In this document: one piece after another, positions 17,174-25,892 of the stretch | Position numbering within the stretch: the stretch's first letter is position 1 | Layout: each line of letters begins with the position of its first letter | Assembly (NCBI RefSeq): GCF_900103505.1 | Contig: NZ_FNIA01000003.1 | Coordinates: 186,001-250,000, forward strand | Length of the DNA stretch: 64,000 nucleotides | Source of the DNA: Haloarchaeobius iranensis | GTDB taxonomy: Archaea > Halobacteriota > Halobacteria > Halobacteriales > Natrialbaceae | Direction of reading: 5' to 3' | Made by a program: the position numbers and the translations under genes | Notes under the pieces: model-generated | Told to the model about the DNA's origin: nothing | What the model saw: only the letters and a program-made list of their open reading frames with translations | Databases searched by the model: none

Positions 17174-17920
17174 ATGGACGAGGACTACGAGGTCGAGTTC
17201 GTCGAACGCGGCGACCGGAAGGCGCTGTTCCTCGTTCGCGGGGTCACCCCCGCGTTCGCGAACGGCATCCGCCGGACGATGATCGCAGACGTGCCCACCC
17301 TCGCAATCGACGAGGTTCGCGTCATCGAGAACTCGTCGGTGATGTTCGACGAGCAGATCGCGCTCCGCCTGGGGCTCGTGCCGCTCACGACCCCGCCGGC
17401 CGAGTTCGACGAGGACGACGTCGTCACGCTCTCCATCGACGTGGCGGGGCCGGCGACGGCGTACTCCGGCGATCTCGTCAGCGCGGACGACATGGTCCAG
17501 CCCGCGGACCAGAACGTCCCCATCATCGAGCTGAAGGACGGCCAGCGTCTCGAACTCGAAGCCGACGCGGTCCTCGAAACCGGCAAGGCTCACGCCAAGC
17601 ATCAGGGCGGCGTCTCGGTCGGCTACCGGCACCTCCAGCGCGTGGAGGTCGTCGGCGACGCCGACGAGTTCGAGGAGAGCGAACCGAACATCGTGCGAGG
17701 CGTCGTCGAGATCGACGGCGAACTCGTCGACACGGCCGAATTCGACAACGACCTCACCCAGAAGTTCCCGGGTAAGGAAGTCGCGGTGCACGACGTCGAG
17801 AAGGCGTTCGTGTTCCACGTCGAGACCGACGGGTCGATGACGGTCGAGGAGCTCGTCAACCGCGCAACCGACTCCATCGAGTCGCGCGCGCTCGAGCTCG
17901 AAGACGCGGTATCGTTGTAA
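17174..17920 (+). CDS. rpo3: DNA-directed RNA polymerase subunit Rpo3 (RpoD)
   Basis: 248 residues of the alpha/Rpb3-like subunit. Domain 1: [23 protein letters not shown]; dimerisation elements bind Rpo11. The inserted domain (about 95-165) has no cysteines, so unlike some archaeal homologs it cannot hold an Fe-S cluster. It nucleates RNAP assembly with Rpo11, Rpo10 and Rpo12. Starts 3 nt after rpsK; last gene before the tRNA-Leu. Confidence 0.95.
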   Translation: MDEDYEVEFVERGDRKALFLVRGVTPAFANGIRRTMIADVPTLAIDEVRVIENSSVMFDEQIALRLGLVPLTTPPAEFDEDDVVTLSIDVAGPATAYSGDLVSADDMVQPADQNVPIIELKDGQRLELEADAVLETGKAHAKHQGGVSVGYRHLQRVEVVGDADEFEESEPNIVRGVVEIDGELVDTAEFDNDLTQKFPGKEVAVHDVEKAFVFHVETDGSMTVEELVNRATDSIESRALELEDAVSL

Positions 17921-17965
17921 GAATATGACCCCTTCCAACCACACCCTGACTGCCGCTCGCGGGGG

Positions 17966-17983
17966 CGAGACCACCTGGTCTCG
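17966..17983. repeat. Perfect 8-bp inverted repeat after rpo3
   Basis: cgagacca-cc-tggtctcg, 45 nt after the rpo3 stop and 98 nt before tRNA-Leu. It could be a terminator-like or processing hairpin separating the S13 operon from the tRNA-Leu/L18e unit. No T run follows. Confidence 0.45.
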
Positions 17984-18081
17984 CACGCGGAGCGACGACG
18001 CTCCCGTCCCCGCTTCGTGGTCGACAATCGAAAGTGGTTTGAAGGGGGGCACAGAAGGGATGTGTACCCGCAAGGGTGCGA

Positions 18082-18166
18082 GCAGGGATAGCCAAGTCTG
18101 GCCAACGGCGCAGCGTTCAGGGCGCTGTCCCATAGGGGTCCGCAGGTTCAAATCCTGCTCCCTGCA
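18082..18166 (+). tRNA. tRNA-Leu (CAG)
   Basis: 85-nt class II tRNA: acceptor GCAGGGA/TCCCTGC, T8, anticodon stem CAGCG/CGCTG with loop TTCAGGG (anticodon CAG), variable arm around tcccataggggtcc, T arm GCAGG-TTCAAAT-CCTGC, discriminator A as for leucine. It precedes rpl18e by 33 nt and is probably in the same transcript, as in other haloarchaea. A gtggtttgaa element at 18034-18043 may be its promoter core. Confidence 0.97.
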
Positions 18167-18199
18167 TCCACTTCTACCGAAACTAGCAGGAGGAAAGTC

Positions 18200-18550
18200 A
18201 TGAGTAAGACAAACCCACGGCTCGGCAGTCTCATCGCCAAGCTGAAGTCGGTGTCCAGAGAGAAGGACGCTGACGTCTGGAGCGACGTAGCAACCCGACT
18301 CGAGAAGCCCCGACGCACGCACGCGGAGGTCAATCTCGGTCGGATCGAGCGATACGCACAGGAAGACGAGACGGTCATCGTCCCGGGCAAGGTGCTCGGT
18401 TCGGGTGCCCTCTCGAAGTCGGTCACGGTCGCGGCGGTCGACTTCTCGTCGTCCGCGGAGACCAAGATCGACCAGGTCGGCGAATCGCTCGAACTGGAAC
18501 AGGCAATCGAACAGAACCCCGAAGGCTCGAACGTCCGGGTGATCCGATGA
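18200..18550 (+). CDS. rpl18e: 50S ribosomal protein eL18
   Basis: 116 residues matching archaeal eL18: [20 protein letters not shown] opening, [20 protein letters not shown], then [26 protein letters not shown]. An AGGAGGA ribosome-binding site lies 9 nt upstream. Heads the eL18-uL13-uS9-Rpo10-Rpo6-Eno-uS2 run, and overlaps rplM by 4 nt. Confidence 0.96.
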   Translation: MSKTNPRLGSLIAKLKSVSREKDADVWSDVATRLEKPRRTHAEVNLGRIERYAQEDETVIVPGKVLGSGALSKSVTVAAVDFSSSAETKIDQVGESLELEQAIEQNPEGSNVRVIR

Positions 18551-18984
18551 GTCTCGCAGAGTTCGACGCAGACGTCATCGTGGACGCCAGCGACTGTATC
18601 CTCGGTCGTGTCGCGTCCCAGGTCGCAGAGCGCGCACTCGACGGCGAGACGGTCGCGGTCGTCAACGCCGAGGAGGCGGTCATCACGGGCTCGGAGGACG
18701 ACATCATGTCGACCTACCGGAAGCGTGTCGAGGTCGGCTCCGACAGCGGCCCGTACTACCCGAAGCGCCCGGACCGCATCTTCAAGCGGTCCATCCGCGG
18801 CATGATGCCGTACAAGACGACGGCAGGCCGCGAAGCGTTCGAGGGCGTCCGCGTCTACGTCGGCAACCCGTACGACGACGACGGCGAGGTGCTCGACGGC
18901 ACGTCGCTGGATCGGCTCTCGAACATCAAGTTCGTCCAGCTGGGTGAGGTCTCGGCTGAACTGGGTGCTAACGTCACATGGTAA
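18547..18984 (+). CDS. rplM: 50S ribosomal protein uL13
   Basis: 145 residues. Contains [34 protein letters not shown] and [21 protein letters not shown], all standard uL13 motifs; the conserved IRGM-P-K loop binds 23S rRNA. Starts within the eL18 stop (ATGA) and overlaps rpsI by 7 nt. Confidence 0.96.
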   Translation: MSLAEFDADVIVDASDCILGRVASQVAERALDGETVAVVNAEEAVITGSEDDIMSTYRKRVEVGSDSGPYYPKRPDRIFKRSIRGMMPYKTTAGREAFEGVRVYVGNPYDDDGEVLDGTSLDRLSNIKFVQLGEVSAELGANVTW

Positions 18985-19373
18985 CGAACACATCAGGCAA
19001 GAAGAAGACGGCCATCGCCCGCGCGACCGTCTCGGAAGGCGAGGGTCGCGTTCGAATCAACTCCAAGCCGGTCGAGCTCGTCGAACCCGAGATCTCCCGG
19101 CTCAAGATGCTGGAGCCGTTCCGCATCGTCGACGACGTCCGCGACGACGTGGACGTCGACGTCGAGGTCTCCGGTGGCGGCATCAGCGGCCAGGCCGACG
19201 CGGTGCGCACCGCGATCGCCCGTGGCCTCGTCCAGCACTCCGGCGACGCCGAACTCCGCGACGCGTACATGGAGTTCGACCGCTCGCTGCTGGTCAACGA
19301 CGTCCGCCAGTCCGAACCCAAGAAGTGGGGCGGTCCCGGCGCTCGGGCCCGCTACCAGAAGTCCTACCGCTAA
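18978..19373 (+). CDS. rpsI: 30S ribosomal protein uS9
   Basis: 131 residues: [22 protein letters not shown] at the start, [19 protein letters not shown] in the middle, and the invariant [18 protein letters not shown] tail whose last arginine reaches the P-site tRNA anticodon. Overlaps the uL13 end by 7 nt. Confidence 0.96.
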   Translation: MVTNTSGKKKTAIARATVSEGEGRVRINSKPVELVEPEISRLKMLEPFRIVDDVRDDVDVDVEVSGGGISGQADAVRTAIARGLVQHSGDAELRDAYMEFDRSLLVNDVRQSEPKKWGGPGARARYQKSYR

Positions 19374-19385
19374 GGTGATCAGTCC

Positions 19386-19580
19386 ATGATGGTACCAGTC
19401 CGGTGTTTCACGTGCGGCAACGTCGTCGGCGAGCACTGGGAGGAGTTCAAAGCGCGGACCCGAGAGGGTGACGAGGACCCCGAAGAGGTGCTCGACGAGC
19501 TCGGCGTCGACCGCTACTGCTGTCGCCGGATGCTCGTCTCGCACAAGGACCTCGTCGACATCGTGAGCCCCTACCAGTAA
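19386..19580 (+). CDS. rpo10: RNA polymerase subunit Rpo10 (RpoN)
   Basis: 64 residues with the zinc-bundle CFTCGN at the N-terminus and CCRRML near the C-terminus; [13 protein letters not shown] and [16 protein letters not shown] are diagnostic. Stabilises the Rpo3-Rpo11 assembly platform. Starts 12 nt after rpsI (ATG ATG; the first is used by most homologs) and shares one base with rpo6. Confidence 0.95.
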   Translation: MMVPVRCFTCGNVVGEHWEEFKARTREGDEDPEEVLDELGVDRYCCRRMLVSHKDLVDIVSPYQ

Positions 19581-19759
19581 TGCCCCGACAACGATACAAC
19601 CGGTACGAGAAGGCACGCATCCTCGGCGCGCGAGCGCTGCAGGTGTCATACGGTGCGCCGGTCCTCATCGAGACGGACCAGACGGAGCCGATCCTCGTCG
19701 CTGCGGAGGAGTACGACGCGAACGCGCTCCCGTTCACGGTCAAACGAGGGAAGGAATGA
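19580..19759 (+). CDS. rpo6: RNA polymerase subunit Rpo6 (RpoK)
   Basis: A 59-residue gene with ATG at 19580 sharing one base with the rpo10 stop and a TGA overlapping the enolase ATG by 4 nt. The protein begins [20 protein letters not shown] and ends [13 protein letters not shown], with the Rpb6/omega core ([20 protein letters not shown]). It clamps the largest subunit. Lacks the acidic N-terminal tail of eukaryotic Rpb6. Confidence 0.95.
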   Translation: MPRQRYNRYEKARILGARALQVSYGAPVLIETDQTEPILVAAEEYDANALPFTVKRGKE

Positions 19760-20961
19760 CGCTCGTCAGCGACGTCCGACTCCGACGTGTGCTCGACTCC
19801 CGTGGGAACCCCACGGTCGAGGCCGACGTGCTCACCGAGAGCGGTGGCTTCGGTCGTGCGGCCGCACCCTCGGGTGCGAGCACGGGCGAGTACGAGGCGG
19901 TCGAACTCCCACCGGGCGAGGCCATCGCGAACGCCCGCGAGGACGCGATTCCGCGTCTCGTCGGCCAGGTGTACGCCGGGAACCAGCGCGAGGTCGACGC
20001 CGCACTCAACGCGGCGGACGGCACCGACGACTTCTCCGGCATCGGCGCCAACAGCGCGGTCGCCATCTCGATGGCGGCGGCGAAGGCCGGTGCGGACGTC
20101 CTCGGCGCGCCGCTGTTCCAGCACCTCGGCGGTGCGTTCCGCGGCGAGAACTTCCCGGTTCCGCTGGGCAACGTGGTCGGCGGTGGCGAACACGCCGCCG
20201 ACGCGACCCACATCCAGGAGTTCCTCGCCGCGCCGGTCGGCGCGCCGAACGTCGCGGACGCGGTGTTCGCGAACGCGGCCGTCCACGAGGCCGTCGCTGA
20301 CCTGCTCGACGAGCGTGGCGTCCCCTGCGGCAAGGGTGACGAGGGTGCCTGGGCGCCGTCTATCGACGACGCCGAGGCGTTCGAGATCGTCGAGGAGGCG
20401 ACGGAGCTCGTCGAGGACGAGGTCGGCTTCGAGGTCGGCTTCGGCCTCGACGTGGCCGCCGCGGAGCTGTACGACGCCGACGAGGGGGTCTACCGCTACG
20501 GCGACGACGAGCGGACGACCGACGAGCAGATCGAGTACATCGCCGAACTCGTCGACGAGTACGACCTCGTCTACGTCGAGGACCCCCTCGACGAGGACGA
20601 CTACGAGAGCTACGCGACGCTCACGGACCGCGTGGGCCACCGCACGCTCGTCTGTGGGGACGACCTGTTCGTCACCAACACGGAGCGGCTCTCGACCGGC
20701 ATCGAGCTCGGCGCCGGCAACAGCATCCTCATCAAGCCGAACCAGATCGGGACGCTGACCGACGCGTTCGACGCGGTCGAGCTCGCGGTCCGGAACGGCT
20801 ACGACCCGGTCATCTCCCACCGTTCGGGCGAGACCGAGGACACGACGATCGCACACCTCGCCGTCGCGACCGACGCACCGTTCATCAAGACGGGCGCGGT
20901 CGGCGGCGAGCGAACCGCCAAGCTGAACGAACTCATCCGAATCGCAGACGACGCACTATGA
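19756..20961 (+). CDS. eno: Enolase
   Basis: 401 residues. [14 protein letters not shown], the mobile loop [14 protein letters not shown], the metal-binding aspartate/glutamate set ([23 protein letters not shown]), and catalytic [11 protein letters not shown] plus [14 protein letters not shown] are all present, so it should be active. Interconverts 2-phosphoglycerate and phosphoenolpyruvate. Its place inside a ribosomal/RNAP operon is conserved in haloarchaea. Overlaps both neighbours by ATGA. Confidence 0.96.
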   Translation: MTLVSDVRLRRVLDSRGNPTVEADVLTESGGFGRAAAPSGASTGEYEAVELPPGEAIANAREDAIPRLVGQVYAGNQREVDAALNAADGTDDFSGIGANSAVAISMAAAKAGADVLGAPLFQHLGGAFRGENFPVPLGNVVGGGEHAADATHIQEFLAAPVGAPNVADAVFANAAVHEAVADLLDERGVPCGKGDEGAWAPSIDDAEAFEIVEEATELVEDEVGFEVGFGLDVAAAELYDADEGVYRYGDDERTTDEQIEYIAELVDEYDLVYVEDPLDEDDYESYATLTDRVGHRTLVCGDDLFVTNTERLSTGIELGAGNSILIKPNQIGTLTDAFDAVELAVRNGYDPVISHRSGETEDTTIAHLAVATDAPFIKTGAVGGERTAKLNELIRIADDAL

Positions 20962-21740
20962 CAGACCAGGAACCCGATCAGGAGGGGCTCGACGCGTCCG
21001 ACTCCGACGTGGACCTCGACGCCGCCGACGAGGCGGCCGACGAGGCACCCGTCGAGGACGCCGAGCCCACCGAGGAACAGGACGCCGAGGCCGTCGAGGC
21101 CGAGGCCGAACCAGAGGAGGAGGAGTCCGCGATGGACGAGGACGTCATGGCCGACGACGAGGCCGACCTCCTCATCCCCGTCGAGGACTACCTCGGTGCC
21201 GGTGTCCACATCGGTACCCAGCAGAAGACCAAGGACATGGAGCGGTTCATCCACCGTGTCCGGACCGACGGGCTGTACGTCCTCGACGTCGGGACGACCG
21301 ACAGCCGCATCCGGACGGCTGCGGACTTCCTCTCGAACTACAATCCCGAGCAGATCCTCGTCACGTCCTCGCGCCAGTACGGTCGGTTCCCGGCCGAGAA
21401 GTTCGCCGACGCGGTCGGCGCACGCGCCCGGACAGGCCGGTTCATCCCCGGCACGCTGACGAACCCGAAGTACGACGGCTACATCGAGCCGGACGTGCTG
21501 GTCGTCACCGACCCCATCGGCGACGCCCAGGCCGTCAAGGAGGCCATCACGGTCGGCATCCCGGTCATCGCGATGTGTGACTCGAACAACCAGACGAGCA
21601 ACGTCGACCTCGTCGTCCCGACGAACAACAAGGGGCGCAAGGCGCTGTCGGTCGTCTACTGGCTGCTGGCCAACGAGACGCTCGACCGCCGCGGTGCCGA
21701 GCCCACGTACTCCCTCGACGACTTCGAGAGCGGTATCTGA
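20958..21740 (+). CDS. rpsB: 30S ribosomal protein uS2
   Basis: 260 residues. The first ~68 are an extremely acidic halophilic extension. The uS2 core starts near [22 protein letters not shown] and includes [52 protein letters not shown] and [20 protein letters not shown]-like segments. Last gene of the conserved operon; a kinase gene in the opposite direction follows. Confidence 0.95.
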   Translation: MTDQEPDQEGLDASDSDVDLDAADEAADEAPVEDAEPTEEQDAEAVEAEAEPEEEESAMDEDVMADDEADLLIPVEDYLGAGVHIGTQQKTKDMERFIHRVRTDGLYVLDVGTTDSRIRTAADFLSNYNPEQILVTSSRQYGRFPAEKFADAVGARARTGRFIPGTLTNPKYDGYIEPDVLVVTDPIGDAQAVKEAITVGIPVIAMCDSNNQTSNVDLVVPTNNKGRKALSVVYWLLANETLDRRGAEPTYSLDDFESGI

Positions 21741-21789
21741 ACTGGCTGACTTTTTCCCGTTCTCCACCGGCACGGAGCGACTGCTGTTC

Positions 21790-23469
21790 TCACGCCGTGG
21801 CCTCGACGGCGACGAACTCGACGTCCCGGATCTCGAAACGCGCGCCGCCGGGCTCGGAGTCGGTGACTGCGAGTGTCCAGCCGTGGGCGCGGACGACGTT
21901 CTCGACGATGGCGAGTCCGAGTCCGGTGCCGTCGGTGCCCGAGTGGCCGGAGTCGATGATGGCCTCGCGCTCGGTGTCGGGGATGCCCGGGCCGTCGTCG
22001 GCGACGAAGAAGCCCCTGCCGTCGTCGAGTTCGTCGACCGTGACGGTCACGGTCCGGCCAGCGTGTTCGACCGCGTTCCGGAACAGGTTCTCGAAGCTGC
22101 GCTGGAGCTGGCCGCGGTCGCCCTGGACGGTGCGGTCGAGTTCGCAGGCGAGCGTGGCGTCGGCGGTCTCGACCTGCGCCCAGGCGTCCGCGACGAGGTC
22201 CGAGAGCGGGACGGGCTCGGGCTGTTCGACGGCGTCACCGTCGCGGGCGAGTGCGAGCACGTCGTCGACGATACGACCCATGCGGTCGTGGCTGGTCTCG
22301 ACCTCCTCGAGGTAGGTGGTGCCCTCCTGTCCGTCGACGTGGTCGTGGAGCAGGTCGACGTAGCCCTCGGCGACGTTCAGCGGGTTGCGGAGGTCGTGGC
22401 TGACGACGCTGGCGAACTGGTCGAGGCGCTCGTTCTGGCGTTCGAGCTCGCGTTCGCGGCGGATGCGGTCGGTGACGTCCTGGAGGAGGAACACCTCGCC
22501 GGCGTGCTCGCCGAGGGTGGTGCGTTCGACCTCCAGGTACCGTTCGCCGGCCGCGGCGTCGATGCGGATGGGGTCGGCTGTACGCGCCGTCGGGTCGGTG
22601 ACGACGGCACGCAGTGGGGGGTGGGCAGCGAGTGCGTCCGTCGCCGGGTCGCCGACGGCGGACTCGTCGAGGTCGAGTAGCGACGCGGCGACCGGGTTGA
22701 GGTCGACCATCCTGCCGCGGCCGTTCACGACGAGCACGCCCTCGGAGAGGGTCTCGAGGACGCGGGCCCGGGCGACGGGTGGGACCTCGACGAGGTCGTA
22801 CCAGAACAGCCCGAACCAGAGCGATATCACGCTGACGGCGAACGAGGGTTCGGTGACCCGCAACTGTGGAGAGACGACGCCGTCGACGACGGTGCCGGCC
22901 CACGGGAGCCCGACCGCGACGAGGATGGCGACGGCCTGCCCCCGGTAGAGGTTCCGGGCGCGGAAGCAGAGCTGTACCAGCAACGCGGTGGTGACCGCGA
23001 GCAGGAGCGACATGTACGCGAGGTGCACGAAGTACATCGAGCCGTATTCGACGATCAGGAGCCGCCCCGTCTCCGTGTCGAGCGCGATGGACCTGTAGAG
23101 GAGGTCGTGGCGCTCCGTGGTGAACATGAGCGTCAGGGTCAGCAGCGGCTCCGCGGAGAGCAGCGCGACGAGTCGCGGCGTCACGAGGTGGCCGCGACCG
23201 GTGTACACCATGGCGAACAGCAGGAGTGCGACGCCGGCGGCCGCGGACCCGAGGAACGTCAGTTTCAGCCAGAGTATCGACGTGGCTCGGGTGGTGGCCA
23301 GCACCGACAGGGACTGCGACCCCGTCCAGAGAGCGATGCCGCCGACCGAGAGCGCGAACCAGCGACCACCCCGGCCGTCGTCGCGACGCGAGACCAGCAC
23401 AGCGAGGCCGCCTGCGACGACAGCCGAGAACAGCATCGAAGCGATGTAGAGGCGGAGAGACGGATACAC
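21790..23469 (-). CDS. Membrane sensor histidine kinase (7TM-PAS-HisKA-HATPase)
   Basis: 559 residues from a GTG at 23469, chosen because the protein then opens with the first helix of the 7TM histidine kinase N-terminal domain and an AAGTAT-type TATA sits ~27 nt upstream. An ATG at 23538 is the alternative and would add 23 residues. Layout: seven helices (1-~225), PAS (~235-335), phosphoacceptor His358 in VVSHDLRNPLN, N box FRNAVEHA, G1 DDGPGIP, G2 TGLGLAI. Signal unknown. No response regulator adjacent. It separates rpsB from mvk, which are neighbours in other haloarchaea. Confidence 0.87.
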   Translation of the reverse strand: MYPSLRLYIASMLFSAVVAGGLAVLVSRRDDGRGGRWFALSVGGIALWTGSQSLSVLATTRATSILWLKLTFLGSAAAGVALLLFAMVYTGRGHLVTPRLVALLSAEPLLTLTLMFTTERHDLLYRSIALDTETGRLLIVEYGSMYFVHLAYMSLLLAVTTALLVQLCFRARNLYRGQAVAILVAVGLPWAGTVVDGVVSPQLRVTEPSFAVSVISLWFGLFWYDLVEVPPVARARVLETLSEGVLVVNGRGRMVDLNPVAASLLDLDESAVGDPATDALAAHPPLRAVVTDPTARTADPIRIDAAAGERYLEVERTTLGEHAGEVFLLQDVTDRIRRERELERQNERLDQFASVVSHDLRNPLNVAEGYVDLLHDHVDGQEGTTYLEEVETSHDRMGRIVDDVLALARDGDAVEQPEPVPLSDLVADAWAQVETADATLACELDRTVQGDRGQLQRSFENLFRNAVEHAGRTVTVTVDELDDGRGFFVADDGPGIPDTEREAIIDSGHSGTDGTGLGLAIVENVVRAHGWTLAVTDSEPGGARFEIRDVEFVAVEATA

Positions 23470-23490
23470 GTGCCTAACGTGTAGATTGGT

Positions 23491-23503
23491 TGCGATACTT
23501 AGG
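23491..23503 (-). promoter_or_regulatory. Candidate TATA box of the 7TM histidine kinase
   Basis: Reading on the minus strand, cctaagtatcgca, centred about 27 nt upstream of the GTG at 23469, which supports a leaderless transcript and that start codon. Confidence 0.4.
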
Positions 23504-23563
23504 AGTGTTCTGGCTCCCGCGGAATCGACAACACTCATACCAGTGGCGGGGGAGAGAGTCGGT

Positions 23564-24550
23564 ATGGTCACGGCAAGCGCCCCAGGGAAGGTGTACCTGT
23601 TCGGGGAGCACGCGGTCGTCTACGGCGAGCCGGCGGTCCCGTGTGCAGTCGAGCGGCGGGCGACCGTCGCGGTCGAGGAGCGTGCCGACGGCAGGCTCCG
23701 CGTCGACGCCCGCGACCTCGAGATAGAGGGGTTCACCGTCGAGTACGGCGCGGCGACGGACGAGCTCGGCGTGGAGGTCCCCACCGAGCTGCTCGAGGCG
23801 GCGACGGAGTACGTCGACGGTGCGGTCGAGCAGGCCAGGGACGCCTGCGACGTGTCGGACGTGGGATTCGACGTCACCGTCGAGAGCGAGATCCCGCTCG
23901 GTGCAGGGCTGGGCTCCTCGGCGGCGGTCGTCGTCGCGACCATCGCGGCGACCGCGGCGGAGCTCGGCGTCGAGCTGGACCCGCGGGAGGTCGCGACCCG
24001 CGCCTACCAGGTCGAAAGCGACGTCCAGGACGGGCAGGCGTCGCGGGCGGACACGTTCTGTTCCGCGATGGGCGGTGCGGTCCGCGTCGAGGGCGAGGAC
24101 TGCCGGACGCTCGACGCGCCGGACCTCCCGTTCGTCATCGGGTTCGACGGCGGGTCGGGCAACACCGGCGAGCTGGTCGCGGGAGTCCGCGACCTGCGCG
24201 AGCGGTACGACTTCGCGGCGGACACGGTCACCGCTATCGGCGACATCGTCCGCCGTGGCGAGGCCGTCCTGACCGAGGACGACCCCTCGCTCGACGAGCT
24301 CGGACGGCTGATGGACTTCGACCACGGGTTGCTGGAGGCGCTGGGCGTCTCCTCGCGGTCGCTCGACGAGATGGTGTGGACCGCCCGCGAGGCGGGTGCG
24401 TACGGCGCGAAGCTGACGGGCGCTGGGGGCGGTGGCTGCATCGTCGCGCTCGACGACTCGCCGGCGACGGAGACGGCGCTGTCGTACTCGCAGTCCTGCG
24501 AGGTGGCGTTCCGTGCCGAGCTCGCCCGGGACGGGGTGATCGTCCCGTGA
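23564..24550 (+). CDS. mvk: Mevalonate kinase
   Basis: 328 residues, GHMP kinase family. Starts MVTASAPGKVYLFGEHAVVYG (motif 1), has the glycine-rich ATP loop PLGAGLGSSAAVVVAT near residue 113, and ends with GAKLTGAGGGGCIVAL (motif 3). Phosphorylates mevalonate in the archaeal isoprenoid pathway. ATG 23564 gives the standard N-terminus. Coupled by GTGA to ipk, the later kinase of the same pathway. Confidence 0.94.
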   Translation: MVTASAPGKVYLFGEHAVVYGEPAVPCAVERRATVAVEERADGRLRVDARDLEIEGFTVEYGAATDELGVEVPTELLEAATEYVDGAVEQARDACDVSDVGFDVTVESEIPLGAGLGSSAAVVVATIAATAAELGVELDPREVATRAYQVESDVQDGQASRADTFCSAMGGAVRVEGEDCRTLDAPDLPFVIGFDGGSGNTGELVAGVRDLRERYDFAADTVTAIGDIVRRGEAVLTEDDPSLDELGRLMDFDHGLLEALGVSSRSLDEMVWTAREAGAYGAKLTGAGGGGCIVALDDSPATETALSYSQSCEVAFRAELARDGVIVP

Positions 24551-25278
24551 CGACCGTCCTCAAGCTCGGTGGGTCGGTCATCACCGACAAGGACCGGGCC
24601 GAGACCGTCGACGGCGAGGCGCTCGACCGGGCGGCGGACGCGGTTGCGCGTGCGACCGACGACCTCGTGGTGGTCCACGGCGGCGGGAGCTTCGGCCACC
24701 ACAACGCCGAGGCCCACGGCGTCAGCACGACTGCGGGGACCCACGAAATCGGGGGTCTGACCGAGATCCACTCGGCGATGAAGGCGCTGAACGGGCTCGT
24801 GCTGCGGCGGCTGCACGACCGCGACGTACCGGCGGTGCCGGTGCATCCGCTCTCGGCCGCGAGCCGGGACCCGGGCGGGGAACTCACGCTGCCGGCCGAA
24901 CAGGTCGCGACGCTCCGGGCCGAGGGGTTCGTCCCGGTTCTCCACGGTGACGTCATCGCGCACCGCGGCGAGGGTGTGACGGTGCTCTCGGGCGACGAGA
25001 TCGTCACGTCGCTCGCGCGGGACCTCGACGCGGACCGGGTCGGCCTCTGCTCGACGGTCCCCGGGGTCCTCGACACCGACGGTGGGGTGATTCCGAGAAT
25101 CGAGCGTTTCGACGACGCCGCCGACGCGCTCGGCGGGGCCGAGTCCACGGACGTCTCCGGCGGGATGGCCGGGAAGGTGCGGACGCTGCTCGCTCTGCCG
25201 ACGCCGGCGAGCGTGTTCGGGCTGGACGACCTGTCCGCGTTCCTCGACGGCGAGGCGCCGGGGACGACCGTCGGGTGA
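24547..25278 (+). CDS. ipk: Isopentenyl phosphate kinase
   Basis: 243 residues from GTG 24547, which overlaps the mvk stop by 4 nt. Amino-acid kinase fold: TVLKLGGSVITDKD at the N-terminus, VVHGGGSFGHHNAEAHG with the substrate-binding histidine, VPVLHGDVIAHRG and SGDEIVTSLARDL in the middle, GGMAGKVRTLL near the end. Converts isopentenyl phosphate to IPP in the alternative archaeal mevalonate pathway. The product feeds IdsA, encoded 2 kb downstream. Confidence 0.93.
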   Translation: MTTVLKLGGSVITDKDRAETVDGEALDRAADAVARATDDLVVVHGGGSFGHHNAEAHGVSTTAGTHEIGGLTEIHSAMKALNGLVLRRLHDRDVPAVPVHPLSAASRDPGGELTLPAEQVATLRAEGFVPVLHGDVIAHRGEGVTVLSGDEIVTSLARDLDADRVGLCSTVPGVLDTDGGVIPRIERFDDAADALGGAESTDVSGGMAGKVRTLLALPTPASVFGLDDLSAFLDGEAPGTTVG

Positions 25279-25302
25279 ACCGCGGTCGCGAGGAGCGGGC
25301 TG

Positions 25303-25557
25303 CTACCGCCGAAGCCGGCGGAGTGGTTCCAGCACCGCGTCGAAGGCCCGGGCGATGACGCCGCCGTCCTGTCTGTCGTGCTCCTCGGTCCGGCCGATGA
25401 AGGCCGCGTCCTCGTCGGCCCTGTCCGAGACTCGCGCCAGTCCTCGACACTCGTGTCGCTCGGGGAGGCGGTGGCGGCCACAGTGGGTCTCGCCGCACTC
25501 GTTGCAGGAGTACGGGAACCCCTCGACGGACCGCCCACAGAACGAGCACGACGCCAT
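25303..25557 (-). CDS. AN1-type zinc finger protein
   Basis: 84 residues. The AN1 finger spans ~4-38: CSFCGRSVEGFPYSCNECGE, then HCGRHRLPERHEC, giving the usual C-x2-C, C-x2-C, C/H ligands. A charged linker and an arginine-rich C-terminal helix (FDAVLEPLRRLRR) follow. AN1 domains bind protein or ubiquitin-like partners in eukaryotes; the archaeal role is unknown. It faces away from the RNase J gene across a 335-bp spacer. Confidence 0.85.
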   Translation of the reverse strand: MASCSFCGRSVEGFPYSCNECGETHCGRHRLPERHECRGLARVSDRADEDAAFIGRTEEHDRQDGGVIARAFDAVLEPLRRLRR

Positions 25558-25892
25558 ACCTCGGGTACGGCACAGTGAAAGTTAAACCTGTGGAACGTTC
25601 ACACAGCGGTAGCCCGGAGGCCGTGTCGCAGCGCCGCACACTCGCGGCACAGTCCAACCCGCATCCGGCGGTCGCCATCGCGTAACCCACGTGCTTTTAA
25701 CCTCGGACCGAGAAGGGTCGGTTAACAGACCCCGCGGGTAAGTGTGGTCGCGACGGTGCCGGCGACTCCGGCAGCGCCCGCGCCCACATAGCGGGATGCG
25801 CGCCGACGCGCTGTAAGACGCCGGGGCGTAGCGTTCCGTTCTCCGGGGGAGTTTGCACATACCGAGACGCGGCATTTCGGTGCTACACAACC
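25558..25892 (+). promoter_or_regulatory. Long promoter/leader region of RNase J
   Basis: 335 bp without a convincing gene. A cttttaacc TATA-like element at 25692-25700 would start an RNA around 25720, leaving a ~170-nt leader, unusual in haloarchaea. The leader holds a gccgg/ccggc hairpin at 25758-25772 and a GTG-initiated 15-codon frame (25744-25791, [15 protein letters not shown]). On the other strand the same AT element is ~30 nt ahead of a 21-codon frame (25599-25664) with a CREC motif. Neither is shown to be translated. Confidence 0.45.

Noticed and set aside
17921-18081. Small frame after rpo3 beginning MTPSNHTL
   Set aside because: It runs through the tRNA-Leu gene and has no conserved feature.
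23470-23571. Upstream ATG starts (23538, 23571) of the 7TM histidine kinase
   Set aside because: They add residues not typical of the first helix and the farther one overlaps the mvk start; a GTG with a TATA at the right distance fits better, though this is not certain.
25599-25664. 21-codon minus-strand frame with a CREC motif
   Set aside because: Good promoter spacing but only two cysteines and no support for translation; left as a remark in the leader region.
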